DNA from: Fluviirhizobium alvei
GTDB lineage: Bacteria; Pseudomonadota; Alphaproteobacteria; Rhizobiales; Rhizobiaceae
Direction: 5' to 3'
Length of the DNA: 64,000 bases
Assembly: GCF_030551875.1 (NCBI RefSeq)
Contig: NZ_JAUOZU010000010.1
Location: 124,001-188,000, forward strand
Shown: in pieces, positions 9,558 through 19,466 of the stretch
Position numbering within the stretch: the stretch's first letter is position 1
Layout of the letters: every line of letters begins with the position of its first letter
Translations under genes and position numbers: made by a program
Notes under the pieces: generated by a model
Told to the model about the DNA's origin: nothing
Database searches by the model: none
What the model saw: the letters and a program-made list of their open reading frames with translations, nothing else

Positions 9558-10593
9558 TCAGGGCCGGATCATCACCTTGCCGGCCCGGCGGTTGAGCGCC
9601 ACGGGCATCGCCGCCATCGCCTCGCCCAGCGGCACGATATCGCTGACTTCGGTTGTCCAGAGACCGGAAACGAACCGTTCCTGGACCTTGGCGATCACCG
9701 CCATCTGACGCTCCGGCGGCGTGGTGCGGAACCATTCGACCAGCCAGAAGCCGGTAATCGTCTTGCCGGTGAAGACCAGCGTCGCAATCCGCGTCATATC
9801 AACTGCGCTCATGTCGAGCTTGCCATAGACGAGCCATTGCGTGCGGTTCGGCATCGCGAAGAACAGGTCGGCGGAGATCTGGTTTGCCACCGCATCGATC
9901 AGCATGCGTGGTTTTTCCTGCGCCGAGACCGCCGCAAATTCCTTCATGAAATCCGGCGATGTCTCATCCAGAACATAGGCCGCACCCAGTTCCTTGAGAT
10001 GATCGGCCACATCCGACCGCCGAACGGTCACGATCGGCTTGATCCCGGCTTCGCGACCAAGCGACAGCATCAGTTTCGAAACCTGCGACGCACCGGCCGT
10101 CATCACGAAACTCTTGGTTCCGCTCTGTTCGACGAGATCGAACATCGCCATCGCTGTCAGCGGATTGACGACATGGGCCGCGGCGTCCTCATCGCGCATG
10201 TCTGGCCGCACCGGAATGCAGTTCACCGCATCGGTCACGGCATAGTCCGCCCAGGTGCCGGAACCATCAAGACCGACCGTGAAGGCGACCCCGCTTGCCG
10301 ACAAGGCTTTCCGCATAGGCACCGTTGCCCGAGGCGACTGTACCAACGCCCTCGAAGCCGGCCGGCACGCCCTTGCGCCGCGGCTGGCCATACTCGCCCT
10401 TGATGAAATGCAGATCGGACGGATTGATCGCGGCCATCGCCACCTTGATAAGGACCTTGCCGGGACCCGGCTCTGGCACCGCGATCTCCTGCATCATGAC
10501 ATAGGGTTCGAGCCGGTCGATCTGCGGCCCTTCCTGACGGCCGGAATAGCCATCATGAAGCTGCACCAGCGCGCGCATGGTTTCGGTCGTCAT
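9558..10593 (-). pseudogene. MDR-family zinc-type alcohol dehydrogenase/quinone oxidoreductase with frameshift
   Basis: The N-terminal frame (10593 to about 10267) encodes a GroES-like domain (VLIKVAMAAINPSDLHFIKG, GVPAGFEGVGTV); the C-terminal frame (about 10291 to 9558) encodes the Rossmann half (SFVMTAGASQVSKLMLSLGREAG). They join if one G is removed from the GGGG run at 10289-10292 on the coding strand, giving GKRVAFTVGLDGSGTW. As written, the first frame stops at once in the new frame. Everything else is intact, so this is either a recent mutation or a sequencing error. The ATG at 10593 has GGGAGG 6 bases upstream. It is downstream of the oxygenase operon, same strand. Confidence 0.8.
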
Positions 10594-10647
10594 TTCCATC
10601 CTCCCAAACGTTCAATCATGAACAGATTGACCGATCGAGCGGGATGG

Positions 10648-10675
10648 CGCAAGCGCTAATTGGAAGGCGCTTGCG
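10648..10675. other. 9-bp inverted repeat between reductase and dehydrogenase genes
   Basis: CGCAAGCGC and GCGCTTGCG flank a 10-base loop in the 97-base gap between the ferredoxin-reductase gene and the dehydrogenase. There is no run of T on either side, so it is not a standard terminator. It may stabilise or partly terminate the operon transcript. Confidence 0.45.
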
Positions 10676-10690
10676 ATTGGGCCGACAGGC

Positions 10691-11659
10691 CTATGGACGA
10701 TAGCCCGTATCGATGACGGCCCGCCCACCAACCAGCCGCGACACACATGCGCACATGCGCGCATTCTCCTGCTTTTCGCTGCCGGAGAAGAAGACATCGC
10801 GATGATCGACCGGCGCTTGGGTCTCGACGATATCGACCGCGCACAGGCCGCATTCTCCACGCTGACAGTCGAACACCATGTCGACGCCGGACTGCAGCAA
10901 AGCTTCAAGCAGGCTTTGATCGGAACGCACGCCCACCACTTGGCCGGTGGTGCGGATCTCAACTTCGAAGGGCAGTTCGGAAAACTTTCCGCTGTCGCCG
11001 AACACTTCATAGCGCAGACGGCTCGGCACGCGCCCTGCTTCCGCCCAGGCCGCCTTGACGGCTTCGAGCAGACCGAGCGGCCCGCAGACATAGGCTTCGC
11101 CATCTGTTGGAAGGGCAGCGATCTCGGCCGCCAGATCGAATGCGCGACCTTCTGACTGGACGAAGAACTCAATCCGGTCACCGAGCAATGCGGCAAGCTC
11201 ATCCGCAAAGGCCATCTGCGACCGTTGCGCGGCACCATAGATCATCCTGAGGCTTTGACCACGCTCGGCAAGAACCCGCGCCATGCCATAGATCGGCGTC
11301 ACTCCGATGCCACCGGCGATCAGGAGATAGTGCGAGGCCCGCCAGGACAGTTCGAACCGGTTTTCGGGAATGGTCATTTCCGTTTCGTCGCCGATCGCAA
11401 GCGACCAGATATAGGCCGAGCCGCCCCGGCTGTTCGGATTGCGTTTGACCGCGATCCGGAGCGTGCCGGGTTCCGATGGCACGACGGTATAGGTGCGGAT
11501 GGCATCGAGCGCGCCGATCTTGACCCGGATCTGGCTGTGCGAACCGGGATCGTAGGCCGGAACCTCGCCTTCGATGGCAAAGGTCACGGCACGAACATCC
11601 TCCGCCACCGGTTCAATGTGGATCACTCTGGCCTTCTGCCAGATCAGCATCGATCGCAT
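10691..11659 (-). CDS. PDR/VanB-family ferredoxin reductase of a Rieske oxygenase
   Basis: A 322-residue electron-transfer protein that should pass electrons from NAD(P)H via FMN and a [2Fe-2S] centre to the Rieske oxygenase encoded upstream. The domain order is FMN-binding (RTYTVV near residue 55), NAD-binding (LLIAGGIGVTPIYGMA) and a C-terminal plant-type ferredoxin with CQRGECGLC and a fourth Cys about 30 residues later. This order is that of phthalate dioxygenase reductase and vanillate demethylase VanB. The ATG has GGAGG 6 bases upstream. It follows the GntR gene by 24 bases and is probably in one operon with it. Confidence 0.9.
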   Translation of the reverse strand: MRSMLIWQKARVIHIEPVAEDVRAVTFAIEGEVPAYDPGSHSQIRVKIGALDAIRTYTVVPSEPGTLRIAVKRNPNSRGGSAYIWSLAIGDETEMTIPENRFELSWRASHYLLIAGGIGVTPIYGMARVLAERGQSLRMIYGAAQRSQMAFADELAALLGDRIEFFVQSEGRAFDLAAEIAALPTDGEAYVCGPLGLLEAVKAAWAEAGRVPSRLRYEVFGDSGKFSELPFEVEIRTTGQVVGVRSDQSLLEALLQSGVDMVFDCQRGECGLCAVDIVETQAPVDHRDVFFSGSEKQENARMCACVSRLVGGRAVIDTGYRP

Positions 11660-11683
11660 CGGTTTCCTCCCCGATTGACTGTT

Positions 11684-12415
11684 TCAGATTGCCAGAAGCG
11701 CCAGAGCCGGAACCTGCCCCCGGAGGTCCGGCTTTTCCTCCAGCACGAAATCAAGGTTCTGCCGCGCCAGGCGCGCATGTTCGCGCGCAAGTGCTTCGGC
11801 GCGAGCGCCTTCCCTCTGTTCGATGGCGGATAGAATAGCCTTGTGCTGCGCCTGCCCGACGACCAGCGACTGACGAAAGGCCGGAATATCGACCTGCTGG
11901 TTGATGAAGGCGCTCGGGCTCGCAAAGGGCAGGCTCGTGACCCTTCCGATCTCGCGACGGATCACATCGCTGCCGGAAAGCTCGGCGAGCAGATTGTGAA
12001 ACTCGGCATTCACTTCCTCATAACGCTCGAAATCGAGCGCTTGCGGACCGCCCCCCAGGATCGCATCGAGCTTGCCGACGATTGCAGCCATGGCCTTGAG
12101 ACGCGGAGCCGAAACGCCGCGCTCTGCCGCAAGACGCGCTGCGGTTCCCTCCAGCACGCCGCGGAGTTCGATGGAATCGATCACATCGGCACGGCTGAAG
12201 CGGCGCACGGCAAAACCGCCAGACGGGATCGCCTCGATCAATCCTTCCTGTTCCAGGCGCTGCAGCGCAGCCCTGAGCGGCGTTCGCGACACGTCGAGAC
12301 GGGTCGCGAGAACCACTTCGGACAGGCGCTCGCCGGGCTCGACCTCGCCGCTAAGGACAAGGTCACGCAGGCCGAGAAGCGCTTTCGTCGACTGCCGGGG
12401 GGAGCCGCTCTCCAT
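11684..12415 (-). CDS. GntR/FCD-family transcriptional regulator (VanR-like)
   Basis: A 243-residue regulator with an N-terminal winged helix (GERLSEVVLATRLDVSRTPL, ALQRLEQEGLIEAIPSGGFAV) and a C-terminal FCD ligand domain (ELRGVLEGTAARLAAERG onward). It sits between the oxygenase and reductase genes, 10 bases after the former. That position and family suggest a VanR-like repressor released by the aromatic substrate (inference). The ATG at 12415 has a weak AGGGG site; the frame is open further upstream but would run into the oxygenase gene. The TGTATACA palindromes upstream of the oxygenase gene are candidate operators. Confidence 0.88.
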   Translation of the reverse strand: MESGSPRQSTKALLGLRDLVLSGEVEPGERLSEVVLATRLDVSRTPLRAALQRLEQEGLIEAIPSGGFAVRRFSRADVIDSIELRGVLEGTAARLAAERGVSAPRLKAMAAIVGKLDAILGGGPQALDFERYEEVNAEFHNLLAELSGSDVIRREIGRVTSLPFASPSAFINQQVDIPAFRQSLVVGQAQHKAILSAIEQREGARAEALAREHARLARQNLDFVLEEKPDLRGQVPALALLAI

Positions 12416-12425
12416 CAGGCCGCCC

Positions 12426-13475
12426 CTATTCCGCCGCCTGCATCCGCGGACGGTTCTCCGCATCGATCATCCGGTCGATCAGCTTTCGCGCCCACATCGA
12501 GCCGGCATCGATGTTGAGATTGTAGAACTGGTGATCCGGATTGGCGTCGATGGCCTGCTGCTGCGCTTCCAGCACGATCTCGTCTTCGCGGAACACGCCT
12601 GACACGCCTTCGCGCAACTCGTGCGTCCGGGCCTGGTTATGCAGATCGTAATTCCGAGCAAATGCCCAGAAGTAAAGACAGGTCTTGTCGGTCGACGGCG
12701 TAATCGTGTTGAGCACGTAGCCGTTGACGCCTTTCGAACGATCGCCCTGCGGCGCGCCGGTCCCGGCCTCGGCAACACCGACATCGATGGTAACCGTGCA
12801 GGGCGCTTCGAACCGGATGATCTGCCAGCGATCGACCTTGCCCGGCTTGCCATACTGCTTCTTCCAGAATGGCGGCGGATCGATATCTTCCATCCAGCGG
12901 GTAATCAGCGCATAACGATCGGTGTGGGTCGCTTCAAACGGCGCTTCGGCGACGGCACGGTTGCCGATCGAAGAGCCATGCACGAAGGTCTCGTGGGTGA
13001 GATCCATAAGATTGTCGACGACGAGGCGGTAATCGCACTTCACTTCGATCAGCTTGCCATCGGCTGCCCATTCGGGATCGTCGTTCCAATGCATGTCGGG
13101 AATGAGCGCCGGATCGGCCAGCGCCGGATCTCCCGGCCAGACCCAGATGAACCGGTATTTCTGCACCACCGGATAGGACTTCACGCAGGCCGACGGATTG
13201 ATCGTATGCTGCGAGGGCATATAGACGCAGCGGCCGGTATCGTCGAATTCGAGGCCATGATAGCCGCAAATGACATTGTCGCCTTCGAGCTTGCCGAGCG
13301 ACAGCGGCACCAACCGGTGCCAGCAGGCATCTGCAAGCGCCACCGGCGTTCCGTTTTCCTTGCGATAGAGAACAATCTTCTTGTTGCAGATCGTCCGCGG
13401 AAGCAGCGCCCGCTTCAGTTCGACGTCATAGGCTGCAGCATACCACGCATTCAGCGGAAATGTCGGCTTGTCCAT
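12426..13475 (-). CDS. Rieske aromatic oxygenase, vanillate O-demethylase-like
   Basis: A 349-residue terminal oxygenase with an N-terminal Rieske [2Fe-2S] domain (CWH at about residue 51 and CGYHG about 20 residues later) and a C-terminal catalytic domain with the mononuclear iron segment NLMDLTHETFVHGSSIGN. Length, start MDKPTFPLNAWYAAAYD and overall pattern are those of VanA-type O-demethylases that remove methyl groups from methoxylated aromatics. With the FMN/ferredoxin reductase it forms a two-component system. First gene of a minus-strand operon: oxygenase, gntR, reductase, then possibly the broken dehydrogenase. The true substrate may be another aromatic acid. Confidence 0.88.
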   Translation of the reverse strand: MDKPTFPLNAWYAAAYDVELKRALLPRTICNKKIVLYRKENGTPVALADACWHRLVPLSLGKLEGDNVICGYHGLEFDDTGRCVYMPSQHTINPSACVKSYPVVQKYRFIWVWPGDPALADPALIPDMHWNDDPEWAADGKLIEVKCDYRLVVDNLMDLTHETFVHGSSIGNRAVAEAPFEATHTDRYALITRWMEDIDPPPFWKKQYGKPGKVDRWQIIRFEAPCTVTIDVGVAEAGTGAPQGDRSKGVNGYVLNTITPSTDKTCLYFWAFARNYDLHNQARTHELREGVSGVFREDEIVLEAQQQAIDANPDHQFYNLNIDAGSMWARKLIDRMIDAENRPRMQAAE

Positions 13476-13512
13476 CCTGGCCTCCTCCCTTTGGCTGCCT
13501 CAAAGTACATGC

Positions 13513-13520
13513 TGTATACA
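13513..13520. promoter_or_regulatory. TGTATACA palindrome, site 1
   Basis: A perfect 8-bp palindrome 37 bases upstream of the Rieske oxygenase start. An identical copy lies 74 bases away on the far side of the same promoter region. Short palindromes of this kind are typical FCD-GntR operators, so the GntR regulator of this operon is the obvious candidate. Confidence 0.5.
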
Positions 13521-13586
13521 TTCTGTCAAGAATTTCCTTAAAGAAGGGGTATTTCCGCCATTCGATGCGATGGTTTTGCACTTCAA

Positions 13587-13594
13587 TGTATACA
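13587..13594. promoter_or_regulatory. TGTATACA palindrome, site 2
   Basis: Second exact copy of the palindrome, 111 bases upstream of the oxygenase start and 142 bases upstream of the divergent transglutaminase/ligase gene. Two identical sites in one 260-base gap suggest cooperative or looped binding, though control of the divergent operon is also possible. Confidence 0.5.
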
Positions 13595-13736
13595 CACTCG
13601 GCAACCCACGGAGAATGCGGGGACTGCTTATCGTCGCTGGGTCGCTTTTGTCCTGCCAAAGGTCAAAACCGCTTGCTTTCCCGGTTTGCATTGCACAAAC
13701 TCACCGCAACTAAAATGCAGGGAACAGCCGCATCAC

Positions 13737-16700
13737 ATGTCCATCAAGGCCAGCATCTATCACCTGACACATTACAAGTACGACAAGCCCGTTATTCTCG
13801 GTCCGCAGATCATTCGACTGAAGCCGGCCTCGCATTCCCGGACGAAAGTCCTCAGCCATTCGCTTCGCATTTCGCCGTCGCCGCATTTCGTCAATCTGCA
13901 GCAGGATCCATACGGCAACTATCTCGCCCGATACGTCTTTCCCGAACCGGTCAGCGAGTTCAAGATCGAGGTCGATCTCGTAGCGGACATGACGGTCTAC
14001 AATCCGTTCGATTTCTTCGTCGAGGAATCGGCCGAGTTCTGGCCGTTCGACTATCCGGAAGAACTTGCTGAAGACCTGTCGATCTACCGCAAACCCGAGA
14101 CACCCGGCCCGCTGCTTGCAGCCTTCCTCAAGACGATCGACCGCGAAAAGAAAAAGACCGTCGACATGGTGGTTGAGCTCAATGCACGGCTGCAAAACGA
14201 GATCGGCTACGTCATTCGCCTTGAACCCGGCGTTCAGACGCCGGAGGAAACGCTTTCGACCCGCAAGGGTTCCTGCCGCGATTCCGGCTGGCTGCTCGTG
14301 CAGATCCTGCGCCATCTCGGCTATGCTGCCCGCTTCGTCTCCGGCTACCTCATTCAGCTTGCCCCCGACATCAAGGCGCTCGATGGACCCTCGGGCACGG
14401 AGGTGGATTTCACTGATCTGCATGCCTGGTGCGAGGTCTATATTCCCGGCGCCGGCTGGATCGGGCTCGATCCGACATCCGGCCTCCTGACCGGCGAGAG
14501 CCATATCCCGCTCGCGGCCACCCCGCATTACAAGAATGCCGCTCCGATCTCCGGCGGCTATTTCGGCGAAGCGGAAACAACCTTCGACTTCGACATGAAG
14601 GTGTTCCGGGTTTCCGAACATCCGCGCATCACCAAGCCCTTCCCGCAGGACAGCTGGGAGCATCTCGATGCGCTCGGCGAGCAAGTGGATGCCTATCTGG
14701 AGGCCGAAGATGTCCGTCTGACCATGGGCGGCGAGCCGACCTTCGTGTCCATCGACGACTACCAGTCCGAAGAATGGAACACGGCTGCCGTTGGCCCGAT
14801 GAAGCGCGGCCTCGCCGACGACCTCATCCGACGCCTGCGCGATCGTTTCGCGCCCGGCGGCTTCCTCCATTACGGGCAAGGCAAATGGTATCCCGGCGAG
14901 AGCCTGCCGCGCTGGACCTTCTCGCTCTATTGGCGGCGCGATGGCATGCCGGTCTGGAAGGACGAGGCGCTGATCGCCAAGGAAACCGCCGACCATGACG
15001 TGACACACGAGGATGCGGCGAAGCTCCTGCAGGCAATTGCCGTCGAACTGGATCTCGAAACCGACAATGTCATTCCGGCCTATGAAGATCCGGCCGAATG
15101 GATCATCCGCGAAGGCAACCTGCCGGACAATGTCGACCCCGCCAACTCCAAGCTCAAGGATCCGGAAGAGCGCAACCGCATCGCCAAGGTGTTTGCCAAT
15201 GGCCTGACGACGCCAGCCGGCTACGTTCTACCGGTCCAGGCCTGGCAGGCCCGCGTTTCCGGCCGCTCCTGGGTCAGCGAAAAATGGCGCACGCGGCGAG
15301 GCCGCCTCTACCTCATCCCCGGCGATTCACCGGTTGGCTTCCGCCTGCCGCTCAATACGCTGCCCTATATTTCTCCCTCCTGGTATCCCTATATCAACCC
15401 GACGGATCCCACGATCGAGAAGCCGCCATTGCCGGACTTCTCGACCGAAAAGGGTCGCGTCATGCCGGAACATTCCTTCCAGAGCGACATCGCCCGCGAA
15501 CGTCAACAGACGCAGAGCTACGAGGAAATCGGCGGCCATGTCCGCACGGCGATTTCTGTGGAAGTGCGCGACGGCCGCCTCTGCATCTTCATGCCGCCGA
15601 CGGCAGCACTCGAAGAATATCTCGATCTGCTCGCTTCGGCCGAGCGTGCCGCAGCCGCCCTCGGGCTGCCTGTCCATATCGAAGGCTATACGCCGCCGCA
15701 TGACGAGCGGCTGAATGTCATCCGCGTCGCACCCGATCCCAGCGTGATCGAGGTCAACATCCATCCGGCCCACAGCTGGCAGGATTGCAAGGAGATCACC
15801 GCTGCCGTCTATGAGGAGGCACGCCTGTCGCGCCTCGGGGCCGAAAAATTCATGATCGATGGCCGGCATACCGGCACGGGTGGTGGCAATCACGTCGTGG
15901 TCGGTGGCGCAACGCCGAACGACAGTCCGTTCCTGCGTCGACCGGACCTGCTCAAGAGTCTGGTTCTGCACTGGCAGCGGCATCCGTCGCTCTCCTATCT
16001 CTTCTCGGGCCTGTTCATTGGTCCGACCAGTCAGGCGCCGCGCATCGATGAGGCGCGCCACGACGGTCTTTATGAACTCGAGATCGCGCTTGCGCAGGTC
16101 CCGGCACCGGGTCGCGGCGCGCCGCCCCTGCCCTGGCTGGTCGATCGCCTGTTCCGCAATTTGCTGGTCGACGTCTCGGGCAATACCCATCGGTCGGAAA
16201 TCTGCATCGACAAGCTCTTTTCGCCGGACGGACCGACCGGCCGTCTCGGCCTGATCGAGTTCCGCGGTTTCGAGATGCCACCGGATGCCCGCATGAGCCT
16301 GGCGCAGCAGTTGCTGGTCCGCGCATTGATCGCCCGCATGTGGAAGTCTCCGCTCGACGGCAGCTTCACCCGATGGGGCACCACGCTGCATGATCGCTTC
16401 ATGCTGCCGCACTATGTCTGGGCCGACTTCATGGACGTGCTCGCCGATCTGGCAAGCCATGGCTTTCATTTCCGTCCGGAATGGTTTGAGGCACAGCTGG
16501 AATTCCGGTTCCCCTTCTATGGCGAGGTGGAATTCGAAGGCACACGGCTCGAACTGCGTCAGGCTCTCGAGCCCTGGCATGTCACGGGTGAACAGGGGAC
16601 GATCGGCGGCACCGCCCGTTTCGTCGATTCCTCGATCGAACGCCTGCAGGTCAGGCTTGAAACCACCAATCCGGACCGCTTTACCGTTGCTTGCAATGGT

Positions 16701-17057
16701 CGCGCTGTTCCGCTCAAGAACACCCAGACCCGTGGGGTCGCCGTCGCCGGCGTCCGCTACAAGGCCTGGCAGCCGCCATCCGGCTTGCATCCGGTTCTGC
16801 CGGTCAATACGCCGCTGACCTTCGATATCTACGACAAATGGACGGGAAAGGCTGTTGGCGGCTGCATTTACCATGTTGCCCATCCGGGCGGACGCAACTA
16901 TGAAACCTTCCCGATCAATGGATATGAAGCGCAGGCACGTCGACTGGCCCGTTTCGAACCCTGGGGGCATACGGGCGGACGCTACCAGCTTTGGCCCGAG
17001 ACGCCGCATCCGGAATTTCCATTGACCCTCGACCTCAGACGTCCACCGGGAGTGTAA
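13737..17057 (+). CDS. Transglutaminase-like protein with C-terminal DUF2126 (predicted ligase) domain
   Basis: An 1106-residue cytosolic protein with no signal peptide. Residues about 1-85 are the bacterial transglutaminase N-terminal domain, followed by a transglutaminase core with intact triad C180 (GSCRDSGW), H229 (DLHAWCEV) and D245 (GLDPTSG). From about 330 to the end is DUF2126. Its segment E672-V-N674 followed by [12 protein letters not shown] (N718, H719) resembles the metal/ATP site of glutamine-synthetase/GCS2-type ligases, so I infer a carboxylate-amine ligase. First gene of a three-gene operon; its TAA abuts the next ATG. I trimmed an upstream TTG extension lacking family features. 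The Shine-Dalgarno is weak. Substrate unknown. Confidence 0.9.
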   Translation: MSIKASIYHLTHYKYDKPVILGPQIIRLKPASHSRTKVLSHSLRISPSPHFVNLQQDPYGNYLARYVFPEPVSEFKIEVDLVADMTVYNPFDFFVEESAEFWPFDYPEELAEDLSIYRKPETPGPLLAAFLKTIDREKKKTVDMVVELNARLQNEIGYVIRLEPGVQTPEETLSTRKGSCRDSGWLLVQILRHLGYAARFVSGYLIQLAPDIKALDGPSGTEVDFTDLHAWCEVYIPGAGWIGLDPTSGLLTGESHIPLAATPHYKNAAPISGGYFGEAETTFDFDMKVFRVSEHPRITKPFPQDSWEHLDALGEQVDAYLEAEDVRLTMGGEPTFVSIDDYQSEEWNTAAVGPMKRGLADDLIRRLRDRFAPGGFLHYGQGKWYPGESLPRWTFSLYWRRDGMPVWKDEALIAKETADHDVTHEDAAKLLQAIAVELDLETDNVIPAYEDPAEWIIREGNLPDNVDPANSKLKDPEERNRIAKVFANGLTTPAGYVLPVQAWQARVSGRSWVSEKWRTRRGRLYLIPGDSPVGFRLPLNTLPYISPSWYPYINPTDPTIEKPPLPDFSTEKGRVMPEHSFQSDIARERQQTQSYEEIGGHVRTAISVEVRDGRLCIFMPPTAALEEYLDLLASAERAAAALGLPVHIEGYTPPHDERLNVIRVAPDPSVIEVNIHPAHSWQDCKEITAAVYEEARLSRLGAEKFMIDGRHTGTGGGNHVVVGGATPNDSPFLRRPDLLKSLVLHWQRHPSLSYLFSGLFIGPTSQAPRIDEARHDGLYELEIALAQVPAPGRGAPPLPWLVDRLFRNLLVDVSGNTHRSEICIDKLFSPDGPTGRLGLIEFRGFEMPPDARMSLAQQLLVRALIARMWKSPLDGSFTRWGTTLHDRFMLPHYVWADFMDVLADLASHGFHFRPEWFEAQLEFRFPFYGEVEFEGTRLELRQALEPWHVTGEQGTIGGTARFVDSSIERLQVRLETTNPDRFTVACNGRAVPLKNTQTRGVAVAGVRYKAWQPPSGLHPVLPVNTPLTFDIYDKWTGKAVGGCIYHVAHPGGRNYETFPINGYEAQARRLARFEPWGHTGGRYQLWPETPHPEFPLTLDLRRPPGV

Positions 17058-19463
17058 ATGGCGGGAAGTGAAGCAGGCGGGCAGCCGATCGAGGAGAGCC
17101 CGCCGGAGATGCAGTTTGGCTACCAGCCGCTGGCCGGAGCCGCCGACGAGATGTTGGCGCCGGACGGAAGCGTGCGCGAAGTCTGGACGCATTTCCTCCA
17201 TTCGCTGTCCCGCATGAGCGAGGAAGATCTGGCCGGCCGTGTCGCAAAGGCCGACCGCTATCTGCGCGATGCCGGCGTTTTTTATCGCGCCTATGGCGGC
17301 CAGCCGAACACGGAACGGTCCTGGCCACTCAGCCATGTGCCGGTTCTGATCGCCGACAAGGAATGGCTCGCCCTTGCTGACGGGCTCAAACAGCGTGCCG
17401 AACTTCTGGAGAAGATCGCCGCCGATATCTATTCTGAAAACCGGCTGGTGCAGGAGGGCTTCCTGCCGCCGGCGCTGGTGGCCGGCAATCCGGAATATCT
17501 CCGACCAGTGGCCGGGCTGAAGCCTGCCGGCGGTCATTTCCTGCATTTCGTCGCCTTCGAGATCGGGCGTGGGCCGGATGGCAAATGGTGGGTTCTGGCA
17601 GACCGGACCCAGGCACCGTCAGGCGCGGGCTTCGCACTCGAAAATCGCGTGGCCACCACGCGTGCCTTCTCCGACATCTATGCGGAAACGCATGTGCATC
17701 GGCTCGCTTCCTTCTTTGGAAGTTTCCGTGATGCCCTGCAGGGGCACAAGCGCCATACGGATGATCGGATCGCGGTTCTGACCCCGGGTCCGGCCAACGA
17801 GACCTATTTCGAACATTCGTACATTGCCCGCTATCTCGGCTTCATGCTGCTGGAAGGCGAGGATCTCGCCGTCGTCAACGGCCAGGTTATGGTCCGCACG
17901 GTTGCAGGTCTCAAGCCGGTCAGCGTGCTCTGGCGCCGTCTTGATGCAAACTACGCCGACCCGCTGGAATTGAACCAGAGTTCGCAGATTGGTACGCCCG
18001 GCATGGTCCAGGCGCTGCGGTCGGGTTCCGTCACGATCGTCAATGCGCTCGGATCGGGTCTTCTCGAAACGCGGGCACTTCTGTCCTTCATGCCGGCCAT
18101 CTGTCGCCGTCTGCTCGACGAGGATCTCAAGATTCCATCTGTCGCCACCTGGTGGTGTGGCCAGAAGGCCGAACGCGAGCACGTTGCCCGCAATCTCGAC
18201 AAGATGGTCATCGGTCCGGCTTTCTCACGATTGCCCTTCTTCGATGATGGTGGTGAATCTCTGCCGGCATCGGCACTCAAGGAGAAGAAGGCGGCGTTTC
18301 TCAAGCGCCTTGAAAGCGAAGGCGATCGTCTGGTCGGCCAGGAGATCGTCAAGCTCTCGACGACGCCGGCCTTCGTCGATGGAAAGCTTGTGCCGCGGCC
18401 GATGAGCTTGCGCGTCTTTGCCGCCCGCACGCGTGATGGCTGGCAGATCATGCCCGGCGGCTACGCCCGCATCGGGGCTGGCGAGGATGTCTCGGCAATC
18501 GCCATGCAGAAGGGCGGCTCTGTCGCCGACGTCTGGATAGTTTCCGATACACCCGTCAAATGGTCGACATTGTTGCCACCGGAAGAAAGCTTCACCCGCA
18601 ACATGCCGGGAAGTCTGCCAAGCCGTGCCGCCGACAACCTGTTCTGGCTCGGTCGTTACATCGAACGGGCCGAAGGCGCACTGCGCATACTGCGCGCCTG
18701 GCACGGCCGTTTCGCCGAATATGCCGATCGCGACCAGCCGCTGCTTGCCAATGTCTCGGCCTATCTCGCCGCCCTCGATATCGACACCGAGGAAACGGTG
18801 CCGGAGAGCCTGGTGATGAACATCTCGAGCGCCCTCTACTCGGCCTCGAACATTCGCGACCGGTTCTCTCCCGATGGCTGGCTGGCGCTCAATGATCTCG
18901 CCAAGACCGCGCGCGATTTCCGCGCCAAGATCCAGCCGGGAGACGATGCGACATCGGCAATGACGGTATTGTTGCGGAAACTCGCAGGCTTTGCGGGTCT
19001 CGTGCATGAAAACATGTACCGCTTCACCGGCTGGCGCTTCCTGTCGATCGGCCGTTATCTCGAGCGTGGTCTGCACATGTCCAGGCTGCTGGGACATCTT
19101 TCCGGCCCGGATGCACCCGACGGCGCCCTCGACATGTTGATCGAGATTGGCGACAGTGTCATGACCCACCGCCGCCGCTACAATGTCGCGACAGCCCGAC
19201 TGACGGTCACGGACCTCCTGGCGCTCGATCCGCTCAATCCGCGCTCGATCCTGTTCCAGCTCAACGAGATCCGCACCCAGGTCGAACAGTTGCCGAATGC
19301 CATCGTCAATGGCCAGATGTCCTCCTTCTATCGCGAGGCGATGCGGCTTCACTCCAATCTGGCGCTGATGACGCCGGAAGGCATGACCGGCGACATATAC
19401 ACCCAGCTCGAGGCTGAGATGGAGCGGCTTTCCGATCTTCTGTCGCGCACCTATATAGGCTGA
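17058..19463 (+). CDS. Circularly permuted ATP-grasp / alpha-E (DUF403) fusion protein
   Basis: An 801-residue fusion. Residues about 25-500 form a circularly permuted ATP-grasp domain (DUF404/DUF407 type; FYRAYGG, VPVLIADKEW, ILTPG-like VLTPGPANETYFEHS, ALGSGLLETRALL), expected to ligate a carboxylate to an amine. Residues about 515-795 are the all-helical alpha-E domain (PSRAADNLFWLGRYIERAEG). In many bacteria these are separate adjacent genes. The ATG follows the previous TAA with no gap and the stop is 3 bases before the next gene, so the operon is tightly coupled. Product unknown; peptide or protein tagging is the usual proposal. Confidence 0.9.
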   Translation: MAGSEAGGQPIEESPPEMQFGYQPLAGAADEMLAPDGSVREVWTHFLHSLSRMSEEDLAGRVAKADRYLRDAGVFYRAYGGQPNTERSWPLSHVPVLIADKEWLALADGLKQRAELLEKIAADIYSENRLVQEGFLPPALVAGNPEYLRPVAGLKPAGGHFLHFVAFEIGRGPDGKWWVLADRTQAPSGAGFALENRVATTRAFSDIYAETHVHRLASFFGSFRDALQGHKRHTDDRIAVLTPGPANETYFEHSYIARYLGFMLLEGEDLAVVNGQVMVRTVAGLKPVSVLWRRLDANYADPLELNQSSQIGTPGMVQALRSGSVTIVNALGSGLLETRALLSFMPAICRRLLDEDLKIPSVATWWCGQKAEREHVARNLDKMVIGPAFSRLPFFDDGGESLPASALKEKKAAFLKRLESEGDRLVGQEIVKLSTTPAFVDGKLVPRPMSLRVFAARTRDGWQIMPGGYARIGAGEDVSAIAMQKGGSVADVWIVSDTPVKWSTLLPPEESFTRNMPGSLPSRAADNLFWLGRYIERAEGALRILRAWHGRFAEYADRDQPLLANVSAYLAALDIDTEETVPESLVMNISSALYSASNIRDRFSPDGWLALNDLAKTARDFRAKIQPGDDATSAMTVLLRKLAGFAGLVHENMYRFTGWRFLSIGRYLERGLHMSRLLGHLSGPDAPDGALDMLIEIGDSVMTHRRRYNVATARLTVTDLLALDPLNPRSILFQLNEIRTQVEQLPNAIVNGQMSSFYREAMRLHSNLALMTPEGMTGDIYTQLEAEMERLSDLLSRTYIG

Positions 19464-19466
19464 ACC

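Noticed and set aside
10267-10593. Programmed frameshifting in the dehydrogenase gene
   Set aside because: The GGGG run is not a known slippery heptamer, and no pseudoknot or stimulatory Shine-Dalgarno is visible. A simple indel is more likely.
15327-17546. A 739-codon minus-strand frame opposite the DUF2126 and ATP-grasp genes
   Set aside because: It crosses the junction of two coupled plus-strand genes and lacks any domain pattern.
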